DNA of 64,000 nucleotides from Diospyros lotus (GCF_014633365.1 NC_068352.1:24833310-24897309), one strand, 5' to 3'. Positions 34,800 to 46,147 are shown, counted from the stretch's first letter. Made by a program: numbers and translations. Notes: generated by a model not told the origin, from the letters alone.

Positions 34800-35214
34800 A
34801 ACTACTTTAGCCTCTGCTTATTTGAATGATGTTGCAGCATTGGCTGTATCTGGATATGCTTTGACTTAAGGAAAACATTGCAAGCCATTTAATCCACTAT
34901 TGGGAGAGAAATATGATGCTGACGATCCAGATAAAGAATTTCGGTTTGTCTCAAAGAAGGTTAGTCACCATCCAATGATCGTTGCATGCCATTGTGAAGG
35001 TACAGGATGGAAATTCTGGGAAGATATCAACCTTAAAAGCAAGTTTTGGGGTTGCTCAATTCAGCTCGGTCCTGTTGGTGTGTTGACCTTTGAATTTGAT
35101 GGTGGCGAAGTTTTCCAATGGAGTAAGTTCTTTGTGATTTCTCCATACAAGCTGTGGAAGAGAACAAAAAGAAAAGACTCAGATTTGAAAGCTATGAAGT
35201 CTAAAAGCTGCTGA
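34800..35214 (+). pseudogene. Captured oxysterol-binding-protein-related (ORP) fragment
   Basis: The translation gives VAALAVSGYALT, a stop, [20 protein letters not shown], then [38 protein letters not shown], and [20 protein letters not shown]. This is the lipid-binding core of plant ORP1/ORP2-type proteins, including the family signature (EKVSHHP, here KKVSHHP). Only about 115 codons of a 450-800-residue protein are present. ORP similarity ends after FQWSK, and the frame then runs into unrelated codons to 35214. The in-frame stop and truncation make it non-functional as an ORP. The segment is continuous without introns. Confidence 0.8.
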
Positions 35215-35297
35215 CAACAATGATAATCTTTAACTGAGGCTTTTATAGGAGGTCTTTGCCTTTCTTGAGGACAAGAAAAATCACAAGGAGTGAGGAA

Positions 35298-35708
35298 ATG
35301 TCAAGACTTTGGGTGTATACTTACAAGAGAGTAGTGGTTGTAGCAGATTAGTTCTCAAGGGAATAACAGTTAGCAGTTATTTTTGTTATAACTGAAAAAC
35401 TGTATAAGGAGTAGCTATAAATATGAGTTAACAAAACTGCAATCATTACAATACAGTAGTTGGTAACAAATCACTGCAACTGTTATACACTGGTAATAGA
35501 ATCAGTTACAAATGTAACCAATCAACTGCTGAGGATAGCCATATATAAGGATATACCACCTTGTACTGAGACATTATGAATCAAGACTTGAATTTAGTTT
35601 CTTAATTCTCTCTTTGTTCCACCCTAATTTCTCTCTGTTCTCTCCCTCTTCTTTCTCTTTCCCTCTCTTGTTCTACATTTATTCTTCATCAAACCCTAAG
35701 TCAGGACA
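35298..35708 (+). repeat. 3' LTR-like block
   Basis: Begins TGTCAAGAC after a purine-rich tract, ends AAGTCAGGACA, and has a CT-rich tail (CTCTCCCTCTTCTTTCTC). The start/end pattern fits an LTR, but the sequence is not closely related to the block at 33798. The end is approximate. Confidence 0.45.
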
Positions 35709-36780
35709 GGATCCTGGCAGCTCCAACTTTGATATTTGATTACTCAAAGCCATCATTTATGAAGTGTAATATTTGTAATGGCAGGTATCTGAATACTCTA
35801 TAGGCTGCCAAGGAACAACAATTATCAATAGACTTAATATTGTTAGTTGGTATGGATTTTAGCTTCCAACAATCCCTATTCGTGGCCATATCTTATGTTT
35901 GACTAATATACCCTATGTCATGTTTAAGGGCTTTGCAGTAACATTTTTTTGGTCTTCTTGCACTTCTTTTGCTACAAGCTTCTACCAAGGAATTAATGCC
36001 AAGAAAAATTTCAGCAATGTTTTTAAGCTGGACAATTGTAATATCCGGAAAATTCTTGAGGATATAAATGGTATTTGATGAAGGATATAATTAGAATTTA
36101 CGAAAGAAAGAGGTTGTAGGGTACACTATAGCAGTTTTAAGAGATCGAAATGACCGGAGGGAGTACCCCAAACCTTAGATAGTTAAGGAAAATGTAATGA
36201 TACTTACAAGTAATATGAGTTATGATTTTGAGAATCAAAAGAAATTGGGTTGGGAATAGTTTTCGGTATAGCTGTCGACCGAACTGGGAAAATCGAATCG
36301 ATATAGGGAGCATCCAAAAAGTCAACGGAGTGTCTTGAGGACTTAGATTTTGTATATGAAACAACCCTTGAGCGATTTCGGGTTGAAACAAAAGGATTTA
36401 AAGTCAAAACGATCAGCCAGGCTTAAGTGCAATTTTTCAATTTTGCTCAAGCAAGGTCAAAACGGTAATTTTTAGAGAAGTTTGAGGGTGAGATGAATAG
36501 TACAAAGCTTAAGGGCCTTAGTGATATAGTTGAATTTATCAGGGGTGTTATAGAGAAGACAAAAATGCCAATTGAAAAAACTAGGGGGCTAAAGTGCAAA
36601 TAAAGAAAAATGGTGGTGTGAACACAATAAGGAAAATCGACCGCTGCCTTCCATGCACGTGGCCGCTGTTTCCGGCGATGGGATGGCCGAGGGAGAGCTG
36701 GGGGAAGTGTTATACGGCGTGGGCTGGCTTGGAGGCCAATGATTGGCTACTGATTGGTCGGATTTTGGCCGGAAATCGCT

Positions 36781-36788
36781 TATAAATA
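36781..36788 (+). promoter_or_regulatory. TATA box of the solo LTR
   Basis: TATAAATA preceded within 60 bp by CCAAT and two ATTGG (inverted CCAAT) elements at about 36736-36758. A plausible RNA polymerase II core promoter that would define the U3/R border of this LTR. Confidence 0.55.
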
Positions 36789-37114
36789 GCGAGGGTTTCG
36801 GCCGAAACTTAGCAAGCAAATCGACCATGTTTTGGTGAAATTTTGGGAGATTTAGTAATGGGCTTTTGATCCTTGGAGGTGTTAGATCAATTATGGAGCT
36901 TTTTGGAGATTTTTCATCGTGTTTGGAGGCCATTCGAAGCTTGGCCGGAAGCGAGAGGCAAACCGCCTAGGGCTGCCTGTAAATCGACTTCCGGTGGCCT
37001 TTTCGGTGTCCTTTCAGCCTGAAAGTTGTGCTGTTGTGATCAATTGAATGAGGGCTTGAAAGGGGTTGGATTAGATCTTTCATCGGAGCATTCGCCGGCG
37101 GCCAAAAATTTGTG

Positions 37115-37190
37115 GAAGAAGATGGCGCGTGGCTACACGCGCCAAAGTCCACACAGCCACGCGCTGAGCGCGTGAGGGCGCGTGACAAGG
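37115..37190. repeat. GC-rich palindromic block in the solo LTR
   Basis: GGCGCGTGGCTACACGCGCC and CACGCGCTGAGCGCGTG are nested inverted repeats in otherwise AT-rich DNA, with many CpG sites. Possibly a structured RNA element of the LTR transcript. Confidence 0.55.
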
Positions 37191-37489
37191 GCATTTTCAG
37201 TATTTCTTCTTCCAATATTTTTCTTGATTTATTTTAGGATTTATCACGTTAAAATATTCGGGAAAATATTTGAGAAGATAATTATTTTGAAATTATCGAG
37301 GTGAAAATTGGGAGAAAAATAGAAGAAATTATGGAAAAATTGAGAAAAATAGATTTTAATGCTTCCTTAATTAAATATGATGTTTAGGGTGTATCTTGGC
37401 TTGAGGTTGAGAATAAATTTGGGTGTTTGTGATTTGGCACACAAATCGAGGTAGTGCACGAGGATCGAGGCAATCTGAATTGTTCGAGG

Positions 37490-37750
37490 TGAGTGTTTGC
37501 CCCCAAAACTTAACTTATTGTGAGTTGTTCACTACCTAAACTTGTTTTACTGTGAGTTTTCGCCCCCAAAACTTAACTCATTGTGAGTTGTTAACTACCT
37601 AAACTTGTTTTACTGTGAGTATTCGTCCCCAAAACTTAATTTATTGTGAGTTGTTCACTATCTAAACTTGTTTTACTGTGAGTGTTTGCCCCCAAAACTT
37701 AACTTATTGTGAGTTGTTCACTACCTAAATTTATTTTACTGTGAGTGTTC
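37490..37750. repeat. Minisatellite, about 64 bp unit, about four copies
   Basis: Repeated GTGAGT, CCCCAAAACTTAACTTATTG, TGAGTTGTTCACTACCTAAA, CTTGTTTTACT. Units are nearly identical, with degenerate extra copies to about 37830. Internal to the solo LTR. Confidence 0.85.
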
Positions 37751-38046
37751 TACCGAAAAACTTGGTTTTGACTTGTGAGTGTTTTATCCCAAGAACTTGA
37801 TTTATTGTGAGTGCTTCTGCCCTAAAAACTTGGTGTTTGTTCTATCTAAAAGTGTTGTGATTTCATGCAAGATGGTTTTTGTTGCATGCAAACGGTAACC
37901 GGTGACGGTTGGTTTTATGAGGGAGGTTCGTCCTTAAATGTTTTTAACTTGTGCATTGCATTTTATAAAATGTTGTTTATATGATGTATTGAATTGTGAA
38001 ATATGGCATTGTCTTGCGTTTTATGTATTCGTATGGAATGTCAACT

Positions 38047-38395
38047 TAGGATGTTGTCTGGATAGTGTAGCCATAATTCTTCAAGGGCGTGACGGAATAA
38101 TAAGGGTATCTTGTGCTGTTGTTTATGCTGGGATAGCCGTCTTGGTTTCCGTGCCGGGCTGTTTGGTCAGAGAAGTTGCACTAGGATGACTATGTGGTCC
38201 ATATTGTGTTATTCATGTGGGATATTAGCGGGATATTAGCGTAAGATGTTGTCTGGATAATGTAGTCATAATTCTCCAAGGGCGTGACGGAATAATAGGG
38301 GTATCTTGTGCTAGTGAGTATGTCGGGATAACTGCCTTGGTTTCCGTGCCATGCCGTTTGGTCAAGGAAGTTGCATTAGGATTATTAGGTGGTCT
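38047..38395. repeat. Direct repeat, two units of about 155 bp at 194 bp spacing
   Basis: Both share GATGTTGTCTGGATA, CAAGGGCGTGACGGAATAAT, GGTATCTTGTGCT, CTTGGTTTCCGTGCC and GTTTGGTCA. Internal to the solo LTR. Confidence 0.85.
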
Positions 38396-39143
38396 ATGTG
38401 AAATTTTGGAGTTGAGATTGTGTGGTGGTTCCTAGATGCTTGGAGTGGGAACGTAATCTCCGAAGTAAATGTGGTGAGCAGGGTTTTTACGTTGATGTGA
38501 CCCGCCTGGGCTGGGGGTTGGTAACGATTGTTCCCAAAATGTTGGAGAGATGTGTTGACTTGCCCCTCTTAACCTAGAATCGCGTCGTGTCGATGTGTCG
38601 GTATGGTGACATAGCTTTTGGAGAGATTGCTCTTTTCCCGTGGTAAGGGTTAAGCGTTTGGGATTCTCTTGGGATAGGGCTTATCGGGTGTATTGGTTTA
38701 TTTCATATCTTGCATTCATTCATGAAAAATGTGTTTTTGAACTCTCACTTAGATGATTCATTATCTAATATGGACTATGTCCCTAGAATATTCAAACGTT
38801 CCAGGTGAAGGCAGCGGTGCGAAGGAAAAGGGAATTGTTGAGGAGTGACGGCGATTAGTGGATAGCTGATAATATGTCGCTTTCAATTATGTTGTTTATT
38901 TTGAGAATGTCATATAAGCGTTGGTTTGACTTTATGTTATAAATAAAGTGGTTTCGATTATCTCTATTGAGGTTTTGATCTAGTTTCTGCATTTGAGGTG
39001 ATATACTTGTCTTAGTTTATTAATGGTTCATAGTTGACTTTTTGGGAACGGTTTATGTGTTGGGTTTCTATTTGAAAAAAAAATTATATTCCCAAAATCT
39101 TACGTTATGTAACGCACTAGAAAGAGGGGGGTGTTACAACAAT

Positions 39144-40020
39144 TGTATGTGGTTGTAAATATGCTCTAAGTTACTTGTCCCAAGTAGTTATCTCGTTGAA
39201 TTGGCAACAAAAGAATTAAGTAGTTTTCTTAGACTTTTGTATTTGTGCAGTTAACTCCTAGTTTTTGTTTGGATATGGTAATAGTGGAATGGTAAAATAG
39301 GTTTGTCCAGTGTAATGGAACAAAGAATATTTCCATTGGCGTATCTAGTCAGTGTTGGATTGGGAGATAGCGTGGCATATCATTGGTTACCTGTTTTCAT
39401 CTTATCTGACAAGTAGGTGATATTATTCTTAACAGATGTTAATGTTCCTGAATTGCCTGTGTGTTGTATAGAGGGGGTGAATCATTATTTCTTTTCCTCG
39501 CATTGCTCTGGTGGTATGCATGTCAATCTCATTTGCATGTATCAGTCTGGTTAGAGCTGCACAGAGGATTCACTGTGAGAGTGAGAAAAGGTTGAAAGGG
39601 GTCATATCTATTAGTGTTCCTTTAGTTGATTTTTGCTTGCCTTTGGTGCATGTACTATGTGAATTTGTTACCATTTTTCTATGTTTGTATGGTCAATGTT
39701 GGATACTATTCGTAAGTTTTGTTGTTCAAATCCTATTCAAAATAAAGCAGGACAATAGTACAATACAATTCAATTATTTATAATGATATGCAATTCGGAT
39801 AGCTGATGTATGGACAATTGTTGATTTGTAATTTAGATATATGATCTTTATTTTATTTTCATTCTAAACTTCATTTACAGTTTGATAAGCTGGTCTGGGT
39901 TTGAAAACATTGCTCCAAACACTTAGTCTGAAGCCCTGTTAAGTCCCATTAAGAGGGAGCAGAAACAACATGAAATTATGGCAGACCTATGGCAGACCTT
40001 TTATGAAGATGAATTCTTAG
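39144..40020. other. Intergenic stretch between solo LTR and BBE-carrying element
   Basis: No supported gene; the open frame at 39511-39783 has no family resemblance that I can see. Confidence 0.4.
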
Positions 40021-41052
40021 GGTGTGTTTGATTGCAAGTATGGAATTTGGGTGGAAAGAAAATATTTCTTAGGTAATTAAATTGTTTAGAATTAAATTTT
40101 AAGGAAAATGTCAATTGAACATGATTGATTGGCATAAATTTCTAGTTAGAAATTATTAAATTTTTTTAATTTTGGTGTTTGATTTTCATACACATATATA
40201 TGTATATATATATAACTATAGCCCCAAATGAGTTGGTGACGAGGAAAAAGGAGAAGGGGAAGGGTCGTCATCACTAGTCGTTGCCATCGCTGCCATCATT
40301 GGCCGAGCTTCCCCCATCAACCGTCACTAGCTGAGCTTTTCCCATCGCCATCGTTGCCAGGCTTTTCCTTTGCAAGATAGCTTCGACCGATACCTTGCAC
40401 GTGGAGCGACTGGAATACTTTGCTCGTTTTTGAAGAAATTATCAGGATCCACCTTCGTCTTTATTTGCACCAACCTCTTGTAATTCCCCATGAAATACTT
40501 AATCCCATAACTAGTCGCTTCGACGAAACTTTTTCGGGCGTTGTTGTTGATCCCCAAGTCAAGATTTTTGTAATTCTAGAACGCTTGTCTCGGGAACTTG
40601 GACACAAATGGAGTCATATATTCGTGTAGCTTCCTCGTCGGATTCACGTGGTAGTTCGTCGTCTCTTTGCCATCTTCGTCCTAGTCCGTGGCATATTAGA
40701 TTTTACAGATATTTTTAACGCAGTGCGAAAACAGCTTCGTAGACAGCGAGATCTCCGTCATCTTTCCTCCGTAGGGGTTGAAGGTCAACATTGGTCGTTC
40801 CGATCATCTTTTTCCATATGAATTCCAAACTTGCAGAGAGGAAGACAGTTGGGATTTTCCATTTATCTGGAAAATCTATTTTAGTCCCTTATGGGAAAAT
40901 GTTTTTCAGCAAAAGTGGCAAATGGGCTTCACGTCGACTTAAAGCGGGAAAATAAATTATTTAAAAAATTTGGCCAATCAAATACCTCAAAAGTTAGAAT
41001 TTAGATGAAAATTGACTATTTTTCATGAAAAAAGTGTGCAATCAACCACACT
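40021..41052. mobile_element. TIR transposon carrying a host-gene fragment (Pack-type)
   Basis: The left end GGTGTGTTTGATTGCAAGTA and right end (read in reverse AGTGTGGTTGATTGCACACT) form imperfect terminal inverted repeats. The flanks CTTAG and TTTAG may be a degraded target duplication. There is no transposase; the middle holds the BBE pseudogene on the minus strand. A related end occurs at 29458. Confidence 0.6.
40385..40835 (-). pseudogene. Berberine bridge enzyme-like (FAD oxidase) 3' fragment, broken
   Basis: On the minus strand three pieces align in order with the C-terminal end of BBE-like oxidases: FIWKKMIG, then in another frame MLTFNPYGGKMTEIS, then LHEYMTPFVSKFPRQAF, a stop, NYKNLDLGINNNA, and YGIKYFMGNYKRLVQIKTKV with DPDNFFKNEQSIP. 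The NPYGG and YF..N..RLV..K...DP.NFF.NEQSIP signatures are diagnostic. There is at least one frameshift, one stop, and no N-terminal FAD-binding domain. It is a captured, dead fragment inside a TIR element. Confidence 0.85.
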
Positions 41053-44000
41053 TTTAGAGAATTAGAGTTAAACAAGATTATGGTTCTTGATATAGAGTGA
41101 ACAGCACAACAAAATCTACGTAGAACCGAATAGTTGAGATTTCTTGATAACTATGAATAAAGAGAAGCACCTTTTAAGTAGTTGAGAAATGTTTACTTGA
41201 TTTAGCGTTGATGTAGGATCAGTAGAAAAAAGAAAGATTCTGTCATACTATTGCTAGAGAGATGCTGTTAGGGCCAGGGATTGCTAGGCCATTGCTGGAG
41301 GGATACCCAGGCGTGTGGGGGCTTTAGACTGCTGTTTTGTCTGCAATGAAGTTATAAGGTCAATTTTTTCAAATTGGAATGCAAATTTGGCTGGACAGTA
41401 CTTGAAAATATTACAAGTCATGATCTTTAATCTTTCAACCCAAGTGGTTAGCTATTTATTTGTCTGGGAGGTTGTTAGGCTTAAATTTTGTATTAACCGA
41501 TTTCGTTCCTTGTTTTCCAAAATCCCACCCATACCCATAAATAATCTTTTTTTTTGTAAAGTCTTCTCATTGCCTTTAATATAACAATTTAAACAAAATT
41601 TTAGGAATTTAGCAATAGAAGTAGAGCGTCACATAGAATAAGATCTAGATCAAATATAATCTACATATAATAATTAACATGTCCAAATTAAAGTTCAATC
41701 AATTAAAGGAAGACTAATAGGAATTGTGGAAAGTTTAAGGCTAATAAAGATAAAATTAATTACAATCTTCTATTCAATTACCTTTTCTTTTACCTCTTAA
41801 CTAACTTAGATGATCACATGTTGACAAATTTAAACATGTTAAATTAGGTGATGAATCATCTAGTGATATTTTAAAAATATTTTTTTATGTATATAATATG
41901 TATAAGATATGCATATATTTCCTACACTTATTTATGATAAATAATTTTTTAAATATTATTTATTGTTTATCAAATTTATCGGCGGTGTTCGGTTGTAAGA
42001 AAACGTCAATTACCCATTTAATCATATATGCATAATGTCACTAAAAATATATTTTAATGCAATAATAGTAAACTTTGTATTTATTCAAAAGTTCTAATGG
42101 TGCAATTTATGTAAAAAAAAACAGTTTAAAGCATATACAAGGTCCTGGTGCAATTTAAACGAAATCAAAGATCATATCTATACTAAACAAAAAATACCAA
42201 GTCTATTGCAATAACCTAAAACTTTGGGGGTAGATGTGTCGTCTCCAAAACTTGAAAACTTTCCAAAAATTGCTTCCACCTCCCTATTCTTTTTCGCCGA
42301 TTGCTTTGCCACTAGCAAGCTTCAGCTAAACTAAACCACCATCTTTCACCACCAAGCCACCTCAGTTCGTTGCTTATCTCATTGCTAATTGCTATCTGCC
42401 ATTCCTTATGACTGAAAATGATCGAAAATTGTCATACTGCCATTGTTATTTTGTTTTTCGATAAATAATTCATTAGACTGATTCTCTTTATTCGGCATCA
42501 TTGGTCGTCACTATTAATGTTGTGGTGTTCTTCTCACATCTCATCATCTCCCTCAAATCTAATTTCTAAATTTGTGTACTCTTGTGGGCATCCAATTCTT
42601 CACACACACACATGTATATATATATATATATATAGCCAAATTTGGCTTGTGTTGGTTAGGATTTGACAAGATTTTTTCATCATTTCAAGTTTCAAATTAG
42701 CTCTGATGAATCCAAGAGATTTTTCATATTAGATTTGGCCAATTCTTGAATTGCTTAGTGTGTTTGCCCTTTGTTTACTTTGAATTTCTTTAGTTTATTT
42801 CATCAACTTTTTGACTTTAATATCTTATTCTATGTGATAAAAAAATTGATGTAAATAGTTCTATCGTGTTTCATTTCCTGTTGTTTTTACATGTTATAAA
42901 ACGATTTTATCCAATTTTTAGTCTTTTACTTGAAATTTTTGTTCAAAATGATTTATCCAAGTTGTTTATTGTGTCTCAAATATATATATATTTTGTAATC
43001 TTTCGAGCTCAATTATTTCTAATTTGATGGTTGATTGTAAAGTTCAATTACACCATTAAATTATTAGTTATGCTTATTTAAATTCAATTAATTGTAAAAT
43101 TCAATTACACCATTAAATTATTAGTTATGCTTATTTAAATTCAATTATATTGTTATGCTTTTGGTTGTGTTTATTTTAACACCCATCTTTCAATTCGTTT
43201 CAATCTATACTTATTCCAATTTTATTTAGATTCAAAATAAATTATTGAATGAACTCGTCGTGAATTTTAACAAATTTTGAATTGGAATAATTTTTTGGTT
43301 ATCAATTTTCAACACTAATGAATTTATTGTAACTCTCTTTCTGATGCTGAATATTAGATTCAACCTAATTTGATTCGGCTTGATCCAATTTTATTCTTAA
43401 AGTTAGCTCCTTAACTTAGTAAAATTGATATATTTTATAATTTTCAATAAATTTCACTTAAAGCCAATTTTTTTTTATAAAATTCATGTTTTATCTCATC
43501 TAGATTCCTCATGGGTTGATAATTTGCCAAATTAACACGGTGTCTTATTTCATGTTTAATTTCAAGAATTTGAAATTACTTTTAATATTCAAAATTTTCT
43601 ATAGACAATTTCAGCTCTGGGTTCTTCCAACCTAGATTTCTTAAGAATTATTTTAAAAATCCCACACCAATTTCTATTCCTCCTCTTTACTTCTATTGAT
43701 AATTCCCAAATGGAAGGTAGAAATAGAGGTGATGATCTATTAGTGATAAGTCTCAATCTCTTTAGCAATTAACAATGACTAATTTTTTATAGTGATTCTA
43801 TTGCGTAATTTTTTTATAATTTTAGATTAGAGTAAGGAGGAAATAAGGTGTTTTGGAGATATTTATAACTATAATCTTAATTAACTATAAAGGTGTGCAT
43901 TGCACAATAATTAAATTGATGTCCTTTTTAAAAATATAAAAATAATAAAATGTAACTTAGATAAATTTCAAAAATGACCGTAAAATTTACCTATTTTGCT

Positions 44001-44860
44001 TTGATATGAAACATGAATATTGCATATGCCTAAACTAAAGGTGTCAAAAGGGTCATGTGGGGGCACTAAGGGACTTGATTTCTTTAATTCATTTAGCTAG
44101 TGTTTGTTAATCATGATATGAGTCGGAAAAATTAATATATATGATGTATTTTGGACTTTATAATTTCTAACATGTTTGTTAAGTTTATCTGATCATTTTT
44201 AAAAAAATCATTAATGACCTCTTATCTTAATATTTCAAGATATGTTTATCTCTCCCTCATGTGCTTATCTCTCTTCCTTTCAAGATAAATATATCTTAGT
44301 CTTTATAGATAAAAAAAAATGATATTTATGTCCTTTAGTGCATTTTAAAAAATTTAACAAACAACTTGATAAAAATTTTAGAATGTTTCTTAACTTTATC
44401 TTGACCATTTTATATCTTGGTCCGAAAATCATTCTGAGTTTGTCTTGATATTCTCTTATCTTGTTCATTTTAACAAATGCTACTCTTAAAGTATGTGAAA
44501 TCACAAATAAACAATTAGCATAACTGTAAACACAAAATGAGGTTGAGATTTTATATATACAAAAATGAAATATATTATTTTAACAACAATTTAAAAATAT
44601 GCAAAAAAGCAACAGTTTAAGTTAGCATAGGTCGGGTCGGGTCGGGTCGGGTCATGGGCATACGAGTATGTTAGATCATTCTGGGAATTGGTTAAGAATG
44701 AAATCGTAATTTTGAAGAATAATTTGACACTCAACGGTCTGAAAACTTTGAAACCGTAATTTAAATTTGAGAACTTCTTATTGTAAACGCTTGAAAATGG
44801 GTCCGCAGAGACCACAGCAGTTGTGGTAGAAGGTTCGCAGATTTCACCAAATTCCAAAAA
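41053..44860. other. Gene-poor AT-rich intergenic DNA
   Basis: No supported gene. It contains CA/TA microsatellites at about 42602-42634, a 57 bp tandem duplication at 43033-43146, and four GGGTC units at about 44633-44653. The last ~200 bp are probably the promoter and 5' UTR of the PPR gene. Confidence 0.45.
43033..43146. repeat. 57 bp tandem duplication, near-perfect
   Basis: Two units sharing TTCAATTACACCATTAAATT and ATTAGTTATGCTTATTTAAA, period 57 bp. The near identity implies recent slippage or duplication. Confidence 0.85.
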
Positions 44861-46147
44861 ATGGGTTCCTACGCTTCCAACTATCTCCGTTTGCTCTCTT
44901 ACACAAAGCTCTTGTCCTCTCACGTCAACCATGGCCGCCACGAGGAAGCCCTCGCACTCTTCCGCCATGTTCACTCTTCTCTCGCCCTCACGTTGGACCC
45001 CTTTCTCTTCCCTCTCGCCCTCAAGTCCTGTTCTGCAATTCACCGTCCGCAGCTGGGCACGAGCATTCATGCACTCGCACGCAAGTCCTCCTCCTTCGCA
45101 AACCCATTTATTGCCTCTTCCCTGGTCGACATGTATGGTAAGTGCGATTCTATTCTATCTGCACGCCAGCTGTTCGATGAAATTCCTGAAAGAAATGTTG
45201 TTGTATGGAATGCTATGATTTCGCTATATGCCCATTCGGGTAATAGTGTGGAGGCTTTGGCATTGTTTGAAGTTATGGACGTTATGCCAAATGCATCAAC
45301 TTTTAATTCAATAATAGCCAATTTGTCAGTACTGGAGGGTGGATCGCTAAAGGCTTTTACATTTTATAGGCGGATGCAAAAGTTGGGCTTGAAACCCAAT
45401 TTAATTACACTTCTTGCCTTGCTACCTTCATCTGTTAGTATTGCAGCTCTCAGTTTGATTAAAGAGATACACGGGTACTCGTTCAGGAACCATGTTGAGT
45501 CGCATCCTCAGTTGAGAAGTGGCCTAGTGGAAGCTTATGGGCGATGTGGGTGCCTGGATAATGCATGTTTCATATTCCAGAGAATGACAGAAAGAGATGT
45601 GGTTGCATGGAGCAGCTTGATATCTGCCCATGCACTTCATGGGGAAGCAAGAACTGCACTTGAAATCTTCAAGCAAATGAAATTGGCCAAAGTAAAGCCT
45701 GATGAGATCACTTTTCTTGGAGTGATGAAAGCTTGTAGCCATGCAGGTTTGGCTGATGAAGCAAGGATGTACTTTATGCAGATGCAATATGATTATGGCA
45801 TTGAGGCTACCAGCGATCACTACTCATGTCTAGTGGATGTTTTGAGTAGAGCAGGGAGATTGTATGAGGCTTATGAGGTCATACAAGCAATGCCTGTGAA
45901 GGTGACTGCGAAAGCATGGGGTGCCCTTCTTGCAGCATGTCGAACATATGGGGAGGTGGAGCTTGCAGAGGTTGCAGGAAAGGCTTTGTTTGAATTAGAG
46001 CCTGATAATGCTGCCAACTATGTACTATTGGCTAGAATATATGCTAGTTTAGGAAGGCATGTGGAAGCTCAGAGAATTAGGAGGCAAATGAATGAAAGAG
46101 GAGTGAAGACAGCGTCTGGTAGTAGCTGGGTTATATTCCAAAATTGA
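44861..46147 (+). CDS. Pentatricopeptide repeat protein (PLS class, E-type)
   Basis: 428-residue single-exon PPR protein with ATG at 44861 (MGSYASNYLRLLSYTKLLSS). It carries PPR motifs such as NPFIASSLVDMYGKCDSILS (81-100), RNVVVWNAMISLYAHSGNSV (111-130), GLVEAYGRCGCLDNACFIFQ (221-240), RDVVAWSSLISAHALHGEAR (245-264), and PDEITFLGVMKACSHAGLAD (280-299). The C-terminal AWGALLAACRTYGEVELAEV ... GSSWVIF is an E/E+ motif; there is no DYW deaminase. Such proteins bind organelle RNA and act in C-to-U editing or splicing. It resembles Arabidopsis At1g03510 as I recall. The target and organelle cannot be read from sequence; no clear transit peptide. Confidence 0.93.
   Translation: MGSYASNYLRLLSYTKLLSSHVNHGRHEEALALFRHVHSSLALTLDPFLFPLALKSCSAIHRPQLGTSIHALARKSSSFANPFIASSLVDMYGKCDSILSARQLFDEIPERNVVVWNAMISLYAHSGNSVEALALFEVMDVMPNASTFNSIIANLSVLEGGSLKAFTFYRRMQKLGLKPNLITLLALLPSSVSIAALSLIKEIHGYSFRNHVESHPQLRSGLVEAYGRCGCLDNACFIFQRMTERDVVAWSSLISAHALHGEARTALEIFKQMKLAKVKPDEITFLGVMKACSHAGLADEARMYFMQMQYDYGIEATSDHYSCLVDVLSRAGRLYEAYEVIQAMPVKVTAKAWGALLAACRTYGEVELAEVAGKALFELEPDNAANYVLLARIYASLGRHVEAQRIRRQMNERGVKTASGSSWVIFQN

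Larger units (their letters stand above)
33798..35708 (+). mobile_element. Chimeric, non-autonomous LTR retrotransposon with captured ORP fragment
   Basis: Order: LTR-like 33798-34157, PBS TGGTATCAGAG at 34161, a truncated gag-like region (34343-34740), a host-derived oxysterol-binding-protein-related segment (about 34800-35150), a purine-rich tract (AAGGAGTGAGGAAA) and a second LTR-like block 35298-35708. No protease, RT or integrase. The two LTR-like ends share TGTCA starts and pyrimidine-rich tails but not their bulk sequence, and no target duplication is visible, so this is a recombinant or mosaic of two elements. Confidence 0.55.
36037..39138 (+). mobile_element. Solo LTR, 3.1 kb (Ty3/Tekay-like ends)
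   Basis: Starts TGTAATATCCGGAAAA and ends GGGGGTGTTACA (TG...CA), flanked on both sides by ACAAT (36032-36036 and 39139-39143), a perfect 5 bp target duplication. No gag or pol inside. It contains a TATAAATA promoter, a GC-rich palindromic block, a ~64 bp minisatellite and two ~190 bp direct repeats. It is a solo LTR formed by recombination between the two LTRs of a large element; the TGTAATATCC start resembles large chromovirus LTRs. Confidence 0.82.

Noticed and set aside
37490..37750. CRISPR-like array
   Set aside because: The repeats are contiguous minisatellite units without unique spacers, inside a plant LTR.
39511..39783. 90-codon plus-strand frame with hydrophobic segments
   Set aside because: No family match, no start context or partner exon; hydrophobicity follows from T-rich codons.
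44633..44653. GGGTC tandem units as an interstitial telomere
   Set aside because: The plant telomere repeat is TTTAGGG; these four GGGTC units do not match and are too short.
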